Shown here: positions 62,091 to 64,000 of the stretch, piece by piece
Numbering within the stretch: the stretch's first letter is position 1
Layout: every line of letters begins with the position of its first letter
NCBI RefSeq assembly: GCF_024713975.1
Contig: NC_091094.1
Location: 15,471,001-15,535,000 of the forward strand
Length of the DNA stretch: 64,000 nucleotides
Origin: Paralichthys olivaceus
Lineage: Eukaryota > Chordata > Actinopteri > Pleuronectiformes > Paralichthyidae
Direction of reading: 5' to 3'
The notes under the pieces: model-generated
Database searches by the model: none
What the model was told of the DNA's origin: nothing
The model's input: only the letters and a program-made list of their open reading frames with translations
Translations under genes and position numbers: made by a program

Positions 62091-63796
62091 ACAATCAACT
62101 ATGAAAGATTATTTTAGAAGAGAGGATTTATGAGTTATATGAGAACGTGGAAGTAAAGAGGAAGTAAGTTCTCTGTTTCAGTTCTTTTATGGGACCTATA
62201 TATTTTTTTCTTTTTCTCTCTCTATTATTATTTAACTCTTTTAATAACATGAAGGTTTTAATTTCCTATGGCGGCAGCTATAGTGGATCCTGACTTCTCT
62301 CTTCTCTTATTTGTAAAGTAAACCCCATGAACACAGTTTTTTCTGTGAAAGAAATGCTAAATGAGAGATAGTTCTGAATTAAACAGGTGTGCCTGTTCCA
62401 CATTATAACATGATACAACAACACGCTGTAAAAACACTGGATAACAAACGTTGGTTGTTGATACTCAGTCTTAAGTCAAACATCTGTAATAAACAAGTTA
62501 AAAAGGTCTTTATACAGAGAAAATCACAAGATTGCAGCTGAAACTAGAGTTCCCAGTCATGAACACAGCCAATTGTGTTTTGCTGGAGATCTTACAACAA
62601 AACTAATGTGAGAATTTTGTCCCCATGCCACTCAAGCTATTGACATAGTACACAACTTTAGATACGATACAACCAAAATAATACAAACACCTAACTCACG
62701 ATCACAGTTATGCAAATGCCGCCCACATTTATGTATTTGATTCACGGCAATGTTGCCTTATACTCAAAGTCTGAACTCAAAAGCTAATTCTCTCTGTCTT
62801 TTGCCACAGCGAACATCTTCAGCCCCTCAGGCAACGTTTCAGTCCAAACTCAACATGGAGAGGCACCATTGAGTTATTAGGCTCCATGTGGCTGCAGTGA
62901 AACTCAAGGATACATAGGACAATGATGATCAACACAAGCAGGTGGTCACTCAACATATCAAGTCCATTATACACGCCAAACTTCCATCCTGCATCCTTCT
63001 ATATCTGTGTTTTCCCTTTTGTGTTCAATGTCTTTTACATCTTGTGAGCTGCGTCCAAAAGCATGTCCCTGTGCAGTATGTCATGTGGGAGAGGTGATCA
63101 ATATTATAGTTATCATAGTATTGTAGCTCAACCTGAAACTATACTCTTGAACTGCATGAATACATATACTTATAATAATATTGATGTGTTTCGTCACTTT
63201 AAATGCTCAAAACGTCCCATATTTCGGTTTCTCAACAAAAAAAAATCCCTCAAGAACCCAAATCTGTCAGAGCCTGAGTTTCTCTAAAGACAAAGTGATG
63301 TGGCCACGTTGTGCTACTTTCTATGCAACATGAAAATATCTATCGTTCCCCCTTTACGAGCTTCTCTTGATCCATCTGTGCTTGTACATTATATAAATCA
63401 AACCCTGCTCTTGTCCCTAAAGAAATCACTTCGACTGTGCATTTTCATAATGAACTTCCTGGAGTGATGTGGGTACGGCAGGCAGAAAACACAACCACAG
63501 GTGATAAATCTAGTGAGAAGCTGCTCTCCTTTGCACAGAGAAGAGGCTAATTAAATTTTCATGTAGATAATCATGAGCTAATCCACTGTTAATTGTGCCT
63601 CTTTCCAACACAGTGGCTCCCTCATGGGATCCAACATTATGCCCATGCAGCATTTCCTTTGCTTAAACGCCTCTTAGATTTAATGGACTCTTCCATAAAA
63701 TGATCCTCAGCAGCTCCTCGCACACGACCACACAAAGCTTGAACGCATCCATCAACAATAATCCCCTCAATGATCTCCATTTTATCTTTTCACTCC

Positions 63797-63828
63797 CCTC
63801 CTCCGCCTCCTCCTCCTCCTCCTCCTCA
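63797..63828. repeat. (CTC)n trinucleotide repeat
   Basis: CCT/CTC units with one CCG interruption. Confidence 0.85.
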
Positions 63829-64000
63829 CTCATGTCCCTACACAGGGCTTAATTACTGGCCTGAAGTAATTATATTCCTTTATTAGTGAAACATAACATC
63901 TGTTTCAGGTCTCTTTAATTGTACCTATAAAACCCTTCCATGATTTCTGTCCCTTTAGGATAGAACTGGGCTGCTTGTTGCTCCCTGCGGACTCCCTGCC

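Larger units (their letters stand above)
55365..64000 (-). other. gdf11 intron 1 (incomplete)
   Basis: At least 8.6 kb. It holds a TA repeat near 55418-55439, a family-R1 repeat, CA microsatellites, a LINE remnant, and non-repetitive blocks at about 58300-58560, 58900-59080, 59975-60120 and 63560-63900 that look denser than the background and may be regulatory. No coding exon was recognised. Confidence 0.6.

Overview
The window is vertebrate nuclear DNA, most likely from an acanthomorph teleost fish. The genes have introns with GT..AG junctions. The proteins are vertebrate orthologues: Kdm5b, Rabif, AdipoR1, Inava and Gdf11. The DNA between genes is AT-rich and carries microsatellites and short non-autonomous transposons of kinds common in teleosts. 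The species cannot be named from the sequence alone.

All five confident genes lie on the minus strand, so they read right to left. From low to high coordinate: (1) 371-523 is the first coding exon of kdm5b, whose remainder lies off the left edge. (2) 3809-5531 is rabif, two coding exons and 130 aa. (3) 8925-12357 is adipor1, seven coding exons and 376 aa, with a probable non-coding first exon and promoter near 14200-14290. (4) 16919-25471 is inava, nine coding exons and 618 aa, with a possible non-coding first exon near 31.3-31.6 kb. (5) 51124-55364 holds exons 2 and 3 of gdf11; exon 1 was not found and should lie beyond 64000. Splice phases agree across every junction in rabif, adipor1, inava and gdf11. 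Two small coding exons, the last of adipor1 (8925-9053) and the last of inava (16919-17011), were found by reading the minus strand, because their frames are too short to stand out.

About 31.6-48 kb is a long stretch with no confirmed gene. It holds a BEL/Pao retroelement remnant, a 374-bp inverted-repeat transposon, a tRNA-derived SINE, a 37-bp tandem repeat, several microsatellites and one unresolved cluster of coding-like segments at 44.6-46.2 kb. The 8.6 kb of gdf11 intron 1 inside the window has non-repetitive, TAAT-rich blocks that are candidates for conserved enhancers, plus a LINE remnant.

The genes do not form one pathway. kdm5b (histone demethylase), rabif (Rab chaperone), adipor1 (adiponectin receptor and ceramidase) and inava (innate-immune and junction adaptor) are neighbours or near-neighbours on human 1q32.1. 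gdf11 is on human 12q13. The window therefore shows a teleost join between those two ancestral blocks. I found no convincing new biological system. The most unusual items are a long AT array flanked by perfect 22-bp inverted arms, a 15-bp perfect hairpin in an adipor1 intron, a histidine at a usually tyrosine position in mature Gdf11, and the unresolved segments at 44.6-46.2 kb.
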